Below, piece after piece: positions 38,044 to 47,074 of a stretch of 64,000 nucleotides of DNA; the stretch's first letter is position 1; each line of letters opens with the position of its first letter. Source of the DNA: Dyella sp. A6 (GTDB lineage: Bacteria; Pseudomonadota; Gammaproteobacteria; Xanthomonadales; Rhodanobacteraceae); contig NZ_CP132911.1 in NCBI RefSeq assembly GCF_036320485.1, positions 2,790,001 to 2,854,000 of the forward strand, written 5' to 3'. The notes under the pieces are model-generated. The model was not told where the DNA came from. It was given only the letters and a program-made list of their open reading frames with translations, and made no database searches. The position numbers were made by a program, and so were the translations under genes.

Positions 38044-39014
38044 GCGCGCGCCCTCCGCAACCGCGGCAACCAGGCCAGCAGCATCAGCAGGGCCGCGGCC
38101 AGCAGCGGCCAACGGAATAGTTCGTGGTGCAGGCGATAGCTGGGACCATGCTGGGGCATCGGTTCCAGTGCATCGATGGCGCGATAGGCATCGGCCAGCT
38201 GATGGCTGTCGGTCGCACGGAAGAAGCGGCCGCCGGTCATCTCGGCGATCCGGGTAAGCATGTGCGCGTCCAGATCGGCCGAGGGGTTGATCAGCTGGCT
38301 GCCGAAGAAACCGGACACCCGCATGCGCGTGGCACCGATGCCGATGGTGTAGATGCGCACACCGGCAGCCTTCGCCGCACGCGCCGCATCCAGCGGGGTC
38401 ACGTTGCCGGCGTTGTTCACACCATCGGTCAACAACACCAGTACCCGCGCCTGCTGCGGCAGTGCGGACAGCCGCTTCACCGCCACCGCAATCGCATCGC
38501 CAATGGCGGTCTGCGTTCCGGCCAGGCCGACCGCGGCACCCTTCAGCTGTGCCCGCACGGCGCTGAGGTCATAGGTCAATGGCGTCACCAGGTAAGCCCG
38601 GCTGCCGAACAGGATCAGGCCCATTTCGTCGCCGCTGCGTCGCGCGATGAAGTCGCCGGCGATCGCCTCGACGGCACCGAAGCGACTGACCGGCTGTCCG
38701 GCCAGCGTCATGTCCTGCGTCTGCATGCTGCCGGACAGATCGACCGCAAGCATCAGTGCCCGGCCGCTGTGTTCCTGCGCATGCGGCGGCCCGAACTGCT
38801 GCGGTCGTGCTGCCGCGGTCAGCAGGCACAGCCATGCCAGTGCCAGCAGCCACGGCAATGCCCCATGCATGACCGTGGCACCTGCTTCATGCAGTTCCAG
38901 CCCCGGCTGCGGCAAATGCAGTGCACGACCCGGTGATGCGGGGCGCCACCAACGCCACAACAGCCAGGGCAGTGGCAACATCACGAACACCCATGGCCAG
39001 GCGAACTCAGGCAT
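38040..39014 (-). CDS. batA: BatA-like vWA domain membrane protein
   Basis: A 324-residue membrane-anchored von Willebrand A protein. N-terminal helices are at about 5-22 and 50-68, the vWA domain covers 85-275 with an intact metal site D92-L-S94-G-S96 and a later TDGVNNAG, and a C-terminal helix is at about 303-318. The start at 39014 overlaps the DUF4381 gene by 8 bp, and the stop overlaps batB by 4 bp. It is the only one of the locus's three vWA-type proteins with a complete DxSxS motif. Confidence 0.93.
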   Translation of the reverse strand: MPEFAWPWVFVMLPLPWLLWRWWRPASPGRALHLPQPGLELHEAGATVMHGALPWLLALAWLCLLTAAARPQQFGPPHAQEHSGRALMLAVDLSGSMQTQDMTLAGQPVSRFGAVEAIAGDFIARRSGDEMGLILFGSRAYLVTPLTYDLSAVRAQLKGAAVGLAGTQTAIGDAIAVAVKRLSALPQQARVLVLLTDGVNNAGNVTPLDAARAAKAAGVRIYTIGIGATRMRVSGFFGSQLINPSADLDAHMLTRIAEMTGGRFFRATDSHQLADAYRAIDALEPMPQHGPSYRLHHELFRWPLLAAALLMLLAWLPRLRRARA

Positions 39015-39510
39015 GGGCCTTGCTCCTATGCGTGCCCGGCATCCTCCGCCATGCCATCGACAACCAGGTGCGCGTCGCGGCCAGTGCCTGTACGCGATCG
39101 AACGCGCTGCTGGAGCGGTAGATCCGTTGTTCCAGCCCGACCAGGGTGTCCAGTACGGAAGCCTGCACCGGGACCTCTGCCAGGGTCGTGCGCCATGACT
39201 CGCCACGCGCGGTCACGGCACCGGCCGCGTAGCGCCGGGCCATGCGTCGCAGCAGTTGATGGAGCCCGTACGCCAGGGCCTCGTCGTCGTCCGCATGGCG
39301 CGTATCGAGCCGATCGACTTCGGCCAGCACCTGACGCAGTGCACGGCGACGCCGGAAACGGCGTGTCGCGAGCCATGCCAGCAACACGATCAACAGCAGC
39401 AACAACAAGGCCGACAACCACCAGCCCGGGGCCGGCGGCCACCAGGACGGCGCCGGCGGCATATGGATGTCACGCAGCACCAGCTGCGGTGGTGGTAGTT
39501 GGCCGGGCAT
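39007..39510 (-). CDS. DUF4381 domain-containing membrane protein
   Basis: A 167-residue protein with one membrane helix at about 30-50 (WWLSALLLLLLIVLLAWLA), a short proline/tryptophan-rich periplasmic N-terminus (LVLRDIHMPPAPSWWPPAPGWW) and a cytoplasmic helical tail. This is the DUF4381 plan found between DUF58 and BatA genes. The ATG at 39510 follows GAGGTGAA, a good Shine-Dalgarno overlapping the upstream stop. The role is probably structural in the MoxR/Bat complex (inference). Confidence 0.88.
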   Translation of the reverse strand: MPGQLPPPQLVLRDIHMPPAPSWWPPAPGWWLSALLLLLLIVLLAWLATRRFRRRRALRQVLAEVDRLDTRHADDDEALAYGLHQLLRRMARRYAAGAVTARGESWRTTLAEVPVQASVLDTLVGLEQRIYRSSSAFDRVQALAATRTWLSMAWRRMPGTHRSKAHA

Positions 39511-39515
39511 GCCGT

Positions 39516-40448
39516 TCACCTCGTCCGCCCACGCGCACGCAGGAGTGCGGTGACCGCATCGCCCGGATCGACCACGGTGTCGATCCGCTCGACCGGCAGT
39601 GCCAATGTTTTCGCCAATGCCTGCAGGCGTGCCGGACCCGCCCCCATAGCGGTGCTGAAATCGCGCCGCGCACGTTCGCCAAGCAGTGCGATCTGCCGCT
39701 GTTCGCCCTCGTGTTCGATGGGATACCGGCCTGCGGGTGGCATGCCCAGCTCCAGCACATCGGCCACCACCAGGATGCGCACGGACGCATGCCGCGCCAG
39801 GTCGAGCAGTGGTCCGTGCGCCGCCGCGTCGCAACTCCAGCCGTCGCTGATCAGCAGCACCTGGCTGGCACCATGTTGCACCTGTCGTGCGCGGCGCAAT
39901 GCCCTGGAAAGCGGTTCGCTGGAATGGCACGGCAGCCGGTCCCATTCCGACAGCGCACCACAGACCGACAAGGCACCACGTGCGCCGGCAGCGGGTTTAA
40001 GCAGCGACTGGTGGCCACCGAACGCCATCAGCCCGACACGTTCGCCGGCTCGCACCGCGTGCCAGCCGGCGAGTGCTGCCGCGCGCGCGGCCTGTACCGA
40101 CTTGAACCGTGCACGGGTACCGAAACGCATGCCGGCATGGGTGTCCAGCAGTACCAGCAGGCGCGCCTCGCGCTCCTCCTGGAACAGTTTGGTGTGCAGC
40201 CTGCCGCTGCGCGCGGTAAGGCGCCAGTCCAGCCGGCGCACGTCGTCTCCGGGCTGATAGGCGCGCGATTCGGCGTAGTCCATGCCTCGCCCGTAAAGCC
40301 GGCTGAGGTGCTGACCGGCTCTTGCCGCATGCGTATCAAGCATCGTGTGGACCGGTCGCCCCACGCGGGTACGCAATGCGATCAGTTCGTCCAGGCTTGC
40401 CTGCGTACGGCCGTCGCCGGACACGTGTTGTGGCAGCACGACGCTCAC
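39516..40448 (-). CDS. DUF58 (vWA-like) protein
   Basis: A 310-residue cytoplasmic protein of the DUF58 family that partners MoxR ATPases. It has the diagnostic GRGMDYAESRAYQPGDDVRRLDWR segment (residues about 53-76). The vWA-like start reads D102-T-H-A-G instead of DxSxS, so two of the metal-ligand serines are replaced. It overlaps moxR by 4 bp and is followed 5 bp later by DUF4381. Confidence 0.92.
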   Translation of the reverse strand: MSVVLPQHVSGDGRTQASLDELIALRTRVGRPVHTMLDTHAARAGQHLSRLYGRGMDYAESRAYQPGDDVRRLDWRLTARSGRLHTKLFQEEREARLLVLLDTHAGMRFGTRARFKSVQAARAAALAGWHAVRAGERVGLMAFGGHQSLLKPAAGARGALSVCGALSEWDRLPCHSSEPLSRALRRARQVQHGASQVLLISDGWSCDAAAHGPLLDLARHASVRILVVADVLELGMPPAGRYPIEHEGEQRQIALLGERARRDFSTAMGAGPARLQALAKTLALPVERIDTVVDPGDAVTALLRARGRTR

Positions 40449-41434
40449 GGCAGCGGCACGAGATCCAGCAGGCGGGCGATGACCTGGTCGCTACGGACCC
40501 CTTCCGCCTCGGCCTCGTAGCTGAGCAACACGCGATGACGCAGCACTTCGTGGACAATCGCATGCACGTCGTCCGGCAGCACGTAGTCGCGCCCTTCGAG
40601 CCAGGCATGCGCACGCGCGCAGCGATCCAGCGCGATGGTGGCGCGCGGACTGGCGCCCCAGGCGATCCAGCGCTTCATTTCCGGTCCATAGCGACCGGCA
40701 TCGCGGCTGGCCAGCACCAGCTGCGTGATGTACTCCTCGAGCGCGGGCGCCATGTGCACGGCCAGCGCCGCTTCGCGCGCGGCGAATACATCGGCCTGGC
40801 TCAGCATGGCGGAGGGTTCGTCGTGCGAATGCAGGTCGCGGCGTGCCTGCTCGCGTGCAAGCCGCAGGATCGCAAGTTCGGCGGCAGCATCCGGATAAGC
40901 GATCTTCACGTGCATCACGAAGCGGTCGAGCTGCGCTTCCGGCAAGGCAAACGTGCCTTCCTGTTCAATCGGGTTCTGCGTGGCCATTACCATGAACAGC
41001 TCGGGCAGATGCCAAGTGCTTCGGCCCACCGTGATCTGCCGCTCGGCCATCGCCTCCAGTAGCGCGGACTGCACTTTGGCCGGCGCCCGGTTGATCTCGT
41101 CGGCCAGCACGATGTTGTGGAACAGCGGGCCACGCTCGAACTCGAATCCGCCGGACTGCGGGCGGAACACATCCGTGCCGGTAAGGTCGGCCGGCAGCAG
41201 GTCCGGCGTGAACTGGACCCGGTGGAAATCCGCTTCGATACGCGAGGCCAGCGCCTTGACCGCCGTGGTCTTGGCCAGTCCCGGTGCGCCTTCCACCAGC
41301 AGGTGACCGTCGGCAAGCAGCGCAACCAGCAGGCACTGGATCAGGTGCGGCTGGCCGATGATGCTGTGCTGCAGATCGTCGCGAAGCCGTGCAAATGATT
41401 TCTGCAACGCGCTCACGGGCTGATTCTCGGGCAT
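40445..41434 (-). CDS. MoxR-family AAA+ ATPase
   Basis: A 329-residue AAA+ chaperone-like ATPase that heads the operon. Walker A GAPGLAKT is at residues 49-56, Walker B lies in VLADEINRAP, sensor region MATQNPIEQEGT, and the C-terminal lid contains GASPRATIALDRCARA. MoxR proteins help mature or assemble partner complexes with vWA proteins, here presumably DUF58, BatA and BatBC. An ATG at 41440 adds two residues; 41434 has better spacing from AGGA. Confidence 0.95.
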   Translation of the reverse strand: MPENQPVSALQKSFARLRDDLQHSIIGQPHLIQCLLVALLADGHLLVEGAPGLAKTTAVKALASRIEADFHRVQFTPDLLPADLTGTDVFRPQSGGFEFERGPLFHNIVLADEINRAPAKVQSALLEAMAERQITVGRSTWHLPELFMVMATQNPIEQEGTFALPEAQLDRFVMHVKIAYPDAAAELAILRLAREQARRDLHSHDEPSAMLSQADVFAAREAALAVHMAPALEEYITQLVLASRDAGRYGPEMKRWIAWGASPRATIALDRCARAHAWLEGRDYVLPDDVHAIVHEVLRHRVLLSYEAEAEGVRSDQVIARLLDLVPLP

Positions 41435-41537
41435 GTCCATGGTCCTAAATCCGGTTTGCATGACGCGGTTACTGACCGCGTTTGTCCCGGAAAGTTTGCC
41501 ATGGGTGTCCAACAGCCTCCGGATGTGGGTAGCGACA

Positions 41538-41570
41538 ATGAAAAGGGCGGCACGATGGCCGCCCTTTCAT
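41538..41570 (-). terminator. Rho-independent terminator of the pilMNOPQ operon
   Basis: On the minus strand AAGGGCGGC-type arms pair (10-bp core AAAGGGCGGC/GCCGCCCTTT plus 3 bp beyond a bulged A) and the hairpin is followed by TTTT. It lies 16 bp past the pilQ stop. Confidence 0.75.
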
Positions 41571-41586
41571 GACCTTGCTGCAAGGC

Positions 41587-43770
41587 CTATTGCAGGTTGT
41601 CGCTGAGAATGCGCGGCGTTACAAAGATCAGCAGTTCCGCTTTGCTGTTCGTCCGCGACGTCTGGCGGAACAGGCTCCCCAGGATCGGAATGTCGCCCAG
41701 TCCCGGCACCTTCACGATCGAGTCGTTCTTGGTGATCTCGTAGATACCGCCCAGCACCACGGTCTGGCCATTGTCGACCAGTGCCGAGGTGTTCACCGAG
41801 CGCGTATCGATCAGCGGCACCTGGCCATTCGGCGTGGTGATGAACTTGTTCAGCGCGTCCTTCTTGACGTTGATCGACAGATAGATGCGGTTGTCGGCCG
41901 TGATGGTGGGCGTCACCTTCAGTTCCAGCACGGCATCCTTGAACTGCACCGAGGCCGTGGGCACGCCGCCGGCGCTGGCGGAGCCACTCTGGTAGGTCAC
42001 GTAGCCGATTTCCTGACCCTGACGGATATCCGCTTCCTGCTGGTTCGCGGTGATCACGCGGGGGCTGGAGATCACCTCGCCACGACCCTCGGTCTGTGCG
42101 GCGGAAAGCTCCAGGTCCAGTGCATAGTTTTTGCCCAGAATGGCCAGGCCCAACGCGCCACCCGTGGTGGTCGACGGCAGGTTCACGTTGAACCCGCTCG
42201 GGCTTGCAATGCTGGCCGTACCGGTCCCGGTCGTCGTAGCACTGGTGAGCGGGCCACCGATCTGCAGGACCTGACCGCTAGGGTTGGTCTGCTGCCCGTT
42301 GATGCCCCACTTCACACCCAGATCGCGTTCGAAGCTGTCGGTGGCGATCACGATGCGCGACTCGATCAGCACCTGCTGCACCGGCTTGTCGAGTTCCGCT
42401 ACCAGCTTGCGGATCTCGGCGGTCTTCGCGGCGGTATCGTTGAGCAGCAGGGTGTTGGTACGGTTGTCGTACGACACGCTGCCACGCGGCGACAGGAAGC
42501 CATGGCTGTTGTTGCCCGAGCTACCGCCACCGCCACCACTCTGCATGCTGCCCGTGGTCAGCAGCTTGGCGATGTCCTTGGCCTTGCCGTAGCTGATCGG
42601 GATATAGCTGGTGATCAGCGGTGCGCTGTCCTCTTCCTTGATCCGCGCCTGGGCCACGCTCTCCTCATAGGAAGCGATCTCCTTCTGCGGAGCGATCCAG
42701 ATCACGTTGCCGTCGCGGCGCTTGTCCAGGCCCTTGGCGCGAAGGATCACGTCGAGTGCCTGGTCCCAGGGCACGTTCACCAGGCGCAGCGTGACGCTGC
42801 CACCCACGGAATCGGACGCCACCAGGTTGAGGCCAGACACGTCGGCCAGCAGCTGGAGCGCCGAACGGACAGGGATGTTCTGGAAATTGAAGGTGACACG
42901 ATTGCCGGTATAGACGTGATGCTGCGACCCGTTGGCGATGGCCTCGGCCTTGGCATCGACCTTCTTCGGCGATATTTCGACGACGTACTGGTTACCCGTC
43001 TGGTACGACGAGGTATCCACCGAACCCCTGAACGAGATTTCCATGCGAGCACCACCCGGCGTCGCACGCGTGCTGATGTACTCCACCGGCGTGGCGAAAT
43101 CCAGCACATCCAGACGCTGCGCGTCGCTGGCAGGCAGACGCACGTGCTCCAGATCCACCAGGACCTTGTCGCCTTCGCGATGCATGTTGGCATGCGCACC
43201 CGGACCGGCGAAGCTGATCAGAACCCGGCCAGAACCATTCACGCCGCGCCGGAAATCGATATTGCTTACCAACGGCCCATTGGTCGCCGAAGGCAGTACT
43301 TTCGACGGATCGATGGTTGCCGCCGCTGCCGCAGGCTGAATCGCGCTGCCGTTGTCGACAGTCAGCACCAGACTGTCACCCTCGACCTTGGTTTCATAGG
43401 TCGAGCTGCGGATCAGGTCGACCAGCACGCGTGTACGACCACCTGCAGACACCGCAGTGACGCCGGTAGTTGCACCCACGTTGAGATCCGTGTGCCGCGC
43501 GGCTCCATTGACCGTATTCGCAAAATCCACCGCGATGCGTGGCGGATTGTCCGTGGTGAAGATGCGTGGTTGCGGCACGGGGCCACCGGCGAAATCCAGA
43601 TGCAGCGCCACGCGCCCACCGGGAAGCGTTTCTGCATGGATGTCCTTGAGGGTGGTCGTGGCCGCCGCGTCGGTCGCCCACACGGTGCCACCGATCAGCA
43701 GGGCCAGCATCAGGCAACGGCTTGCCAGGCGCATAACAGGGCTCCGGACGGGTTGGATTGATTTAGTCAT
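41587..43770 (-). CDS. pilQ: Type IV pilus secretin PilQ
   Basis: Outer-membrane secretin ring through which type IV pili extend, 727 residues. It has a signal peptide, two AMIN domains (about residues 45-300) that bind peptidoglycan, a STN/N0-type domain with VTFNFQNIPVRSALQLLADVSG-type sequence, N1-type repeats, and the C-terminal secretin barrel. Barrel landmarks are VPLIDTRSVNTSALVDNGQTVVLGG-type strands and a GDIPILGSLF end. A poly-Gly/Ser loop (GGGGGSSG) sits in the N1 region. It is last in the pilMNOPQ operon, 19 bp after pilP, with a terminator after it. Confidence 0.97.
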   Translation of the reverse strand: MTKSIQPVRSPVMRLASRCLMLALLIGGTVWATDAAATTTLKDIHAETLPGGRVALHLDFAGGPVPQPRIFTTDNPPRIAVDFANTVNGAARHTDLNVGATTGVTAVSAGGRTRVLVDLIRSSTYETKVEGDSLVLTVDNGSAIQPAAAAATIDPSKVLPSATNGPLVSNIDFRRGVNGSGRVLISFAGPGAHANMHREGDKVLVDLEHVRLPASDAQRLDVLDFATPVEYISTRATPGGARMEISFRGSVDTSSYQTGNQYVVEISPKKVDAKAEAIANGSQHHVYTGNRVTFNFQNIPVRSALQLLADVSGLNLVASDSVGGSVTLRLVNVPWDQALDVILRAKGLDKRRDGNVIWIAPQKEIASYEESVAQARIKEEDSAPLITSYIPISYGKAKDIAKLLTTGSMQSGGGGGSSGNNSHGFLSPRGSVSYDNRTNTLLLNDTAAKTAEIRKLVAELDKPVQQVLIESRIVIATDSFERDLGVKWGINGQQTNPSGQVLQIGGPLTSATTTGTGTASIASPSGFNVNLPSTTTGGALGLAILGKNYALDLELSAAQTEGRGEVISSPRVITANQQEADIRQGQEIGYVTYQSGSASAGGVPTASVQFKDAVLELKVTPTITADNRIYLSINVKKDALNKFITTPNGQVPLIDTRSVNTSALVDNGQTVVLGGIYEITKNDSIVKVPGLGDIPILGSLFRQTSRTNSKAELLIFVTPRILSDNLQ

Positions 43771-43789
43771 TGCTTCAGCCCCTGTAGTC

Positions 43790-44332
43790 CTATTTCTCGC
43801 CTAGCGCGATGCTGGCGGGACGTTCCATCCAGCCACCATTGCCATTGGGAACCAGTTCCACCAGATCGACATGATCCGGAGCCACCTTGGTGACCCGGCC
43901 ATAGTTCTGGCCCATGTATTCATCGACTGTGACGCGGTGAATCACGCCACCCGGGTCCTGAATCAGCGCCTGGATGTGCGAACCGGTGCCGATGGTTCCC
44001 ACCATCTTCAGGCTGTCGAGCGCGAACATCTCCAGCGGTTGCTTCGGCCTGTTCTGGTCGGGGCGCGGACCGGAGGATGCGTTGTTCTGTTGCTCCTCGA
44101 CCGGGCTTGGACCAAACGGGTCGCGCTTGTCCTGATCCTGATAGGTGAAGGTTTCGAACGTCTTGATGACAGGCAACGGCGGAATCGGCGCGCCCTTGAG
44201 TGATTTCTGATGGGCCACCCAGGCGCGCAGGTCACTCATGCCGCGTGTGCAGCCACCGAGCAGGAAAGCTGCACCCAGCATCAAGCCGATGCGGGCCAGA
44301 CGGAGGGTTTTGGGAGCGTGCATGCTCATCAC
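43790..44332 (-). CDS. pilP: Type IV pilus assembly lipoprotein PilP
   Basis: A 180-residue inner-membrane lipoprotein that links the PilNO complex to PilQ. The lipobox is LLGGCTR, with Cys near residue 28. A disordered linker (DPFGPSPVEEQQNN) precedes the C-terminal HR domain beta-sandwich (GTIGTGSHIQALIQDPGGVIHRVTV). It overlaps pilO by 4 bp. Confidence 0.96.
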   Translation of the reverse strand: MMSMHAPKTLRLARIGLMLGAAFLLGGCTRGMSDLRAWVAHQKSLKGAPIPPLPVIKTFETFTYQDQDKRDPFGPSPVEEQQNNASSGPRPDQNRPKQPLEMFALDSLKMVGTIGTGSHIQALIQDPGGVIHRVTVDEYMGQNYGRVTKVAPDHVDLVELVPNGNGGWMERPASIALGEK

Positions 44333-44991
44333 CGCCTCCCCCCGCGTGCAGGTTTCTTGTTGCTCTTGCTCATTTCACTGTCGTCGAGATAGCGGTAGGT
44401 TCTGACCGTACCCTGCAACACCAGTTGCTCGTTGGCGCGCGGCTCCGCCCCCTTGGCAGGCGGGTGCAGCGGCTTGAGCGACACGTCGTGCATGGTGAGG
44501 ATCACCACGCGCGGCAACGAGGCCACATCACTGATGAACGTGCCGAACTGGTGGTAGGTACCGATCATCTTCAGCTTGATCGGCTTCTCGGCGTAGAAGT
44601 CCTTGGGCGTCTCCGGACCCGGCTGGAACAGCTCCGGATCGAGCCCTGCCGACAAGGCCGCTTGCGATATGTCGACCAGCAGCTCCGGCATCTCGGTCTT
44701 GCTGGGCAGCTGGCGCAGCAGCTGACGCAACATGTCCTGCATCTCGTCGAGCTGCTTCTGCAGCGCCTCAAGATTGACCGCCTTGGCCTGCTTCTGGGCA
44801 AATTCGCGCTTGAGCTGGACTTCCTTGCCCGCCAGGTTGCTCAGGTCATCCTGCTGGTTGCTGACATGCAGATACCAGCCGAAGAACACGATGACCAGGA
44901 AAACCAGCGCGGTGAAGAAGATCTTTATCGACTGCGGCCAGCCGCCGATGTTGTTGCGATCGAGATTGCGCAGTTCGTCGAAGAATTTCAT
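44329..44991 (-). CDS. pilO: Type IV pilus inner-membrane protein PilO
   Basis: A 220-residue bitopic protein that pairs with PilN in the pilus alignment complex. It has one membrane helix (about residues 24-43, IFFTALVFLVIVFFGWYL), a coiled-coil (about 50-100) and a periplasmic ferredoxin-like domain with FGTFISDVASLPRVVIL. It overlaps pilN and pilP by 4 bp each. Confidence 0.96.
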   Translation of the reverse strand: MKFFDELRNLDRNNIGGWPQSIKIFFTALVFLVIVFFGWYLHVSNQQDDLSNLAGKEVQLKREFAQKQAKAVNLEALQKQLDEMQDMLRQLLRQLPSKTEMPELLVDISQAALSAGLDPELFQPGPETPKDFYAEKPIKLKMIGTYHQFGTFISDVASLPRVVILTMHDVSLKPLHPPAKGAEPRANEQLVLQGTVRTYRYLDDSEMSKSNKKPARGGRR

Positions 44992-45766
44992 GACTTGGCG
45001 CCCCCCTTGACCGCGGCATCATGTGCAGCCGGCGGATGCGCTGCCGGCTGCATCGCGCTGACCGAAACCGTCGGCTTTTCCACACTCTTGCCCTTCGTGG
45101 CAGTGGATGCGCTGCTGGCCGGCAGCTGAGCCGGCTTCATCGGTTTCATCGCCTTCGTTGCCGCTGCCTTGGTGGCGGGACCGTTGGTACCCACAGGCAG
45201 TTCAGCCTTGCTGCTGTCGGCGTCCTTGGGCCGGCTCAGGGCCACCGTCAGCCCGAAGGTGTACGGCATCCGCGTGGCCTCATGCGTGTTCTCGGTCTTG
45301 CTGAGGCTGGCCTGTCCCATCCAGGGCGATTTCTCGATGTTGCGCATGTACTCGGCAACACTCGCATTGGACTCGGCCACGCCATCGAGCGTCATCGACT
45401 GTCCGTTCTGCTTCAGTGCGGTCAGCCGTGCGCTCGACGGGATCGTCTTAACCAGTTCGTCGAACAGGTGCACCATCTGCGAACGGTTTTCCTGCAGCTG
45501 CTCGATGATCTTCTTGCGCGCCAGCAGTTCCGAGCGGACCTTTTCCAGACTGTTTATCTTGGCGATCTTCACGTCCACCTGCTTGATCTGGCCCTGCAGG
45601 TAGGCATTACGGTCGTTCTGGTTGTCGATACGCATGCCCATCCAGAACGACCACAACAGCACGAACAGGATGGCCGCCACGAAGGCGGCACCAAGCTGCA
45701 TGAAGAATTCGCGTTCGCGCTGCTTGCGACGTTCGATGCGCCACGGGAGTAGATTGATGCGTGCCA

Positions 45767-45767
<1 letters not shown>
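44988..45767 (-). CDS. pilN: Type IV pilus inner-membrane protein PilN
   Basis: A 259-residue bitopic protein. The cytoplasmic N-terminus MARINLLPWR carries the conserved INLLPWR motif that docks into PilM. It is followed by a membrane helix (about residues 20-42), a coiled-coil and a ferredoxin-like periplasmic domain. The last 70 residues are an Ala/Lys/Pro-rich tail longer than in most PilN proteins. The start shares one base with the pilM stop (TGATG). Confidence 0.95.
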
Positions 45768-46915
<1,148 letters not shown>

Positions 46916-47033
46916 CTACGCGATTTTTCTCGACTTTTTGGCGTGATCGTCGCCACATTATGTGCCATCGCGCTTTCCGGCCCGTGATCCGGTCGCGCCG
47001 TTCGCCTGTTCCGGTCAGGGATACTCCTACATC

Positions 47034-47039
47034 TATACT
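47034..47039 (+). promoter_or_regulatory. Candidate -10 box of the PBP1A gene
   Basis: TATACT, a 5-of-6 match, lies 36 bp before the PBP1A ATG. The -35 region is weak (TTCCGG with 19-bp spacing). It would give a leader of about 29 nt. Confidence 0.45.
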
Positions 47040-47074
47040 CTGGCGTGTTTTGACTCAGGTCTCGCTACATTCAC

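Noticed and set aside
41569..43761. 730-codon open frame antisense to pilQ
   Set aside because: Mirror frame of the secretin gene. PilQ motifs and operon position settle the coding strand.
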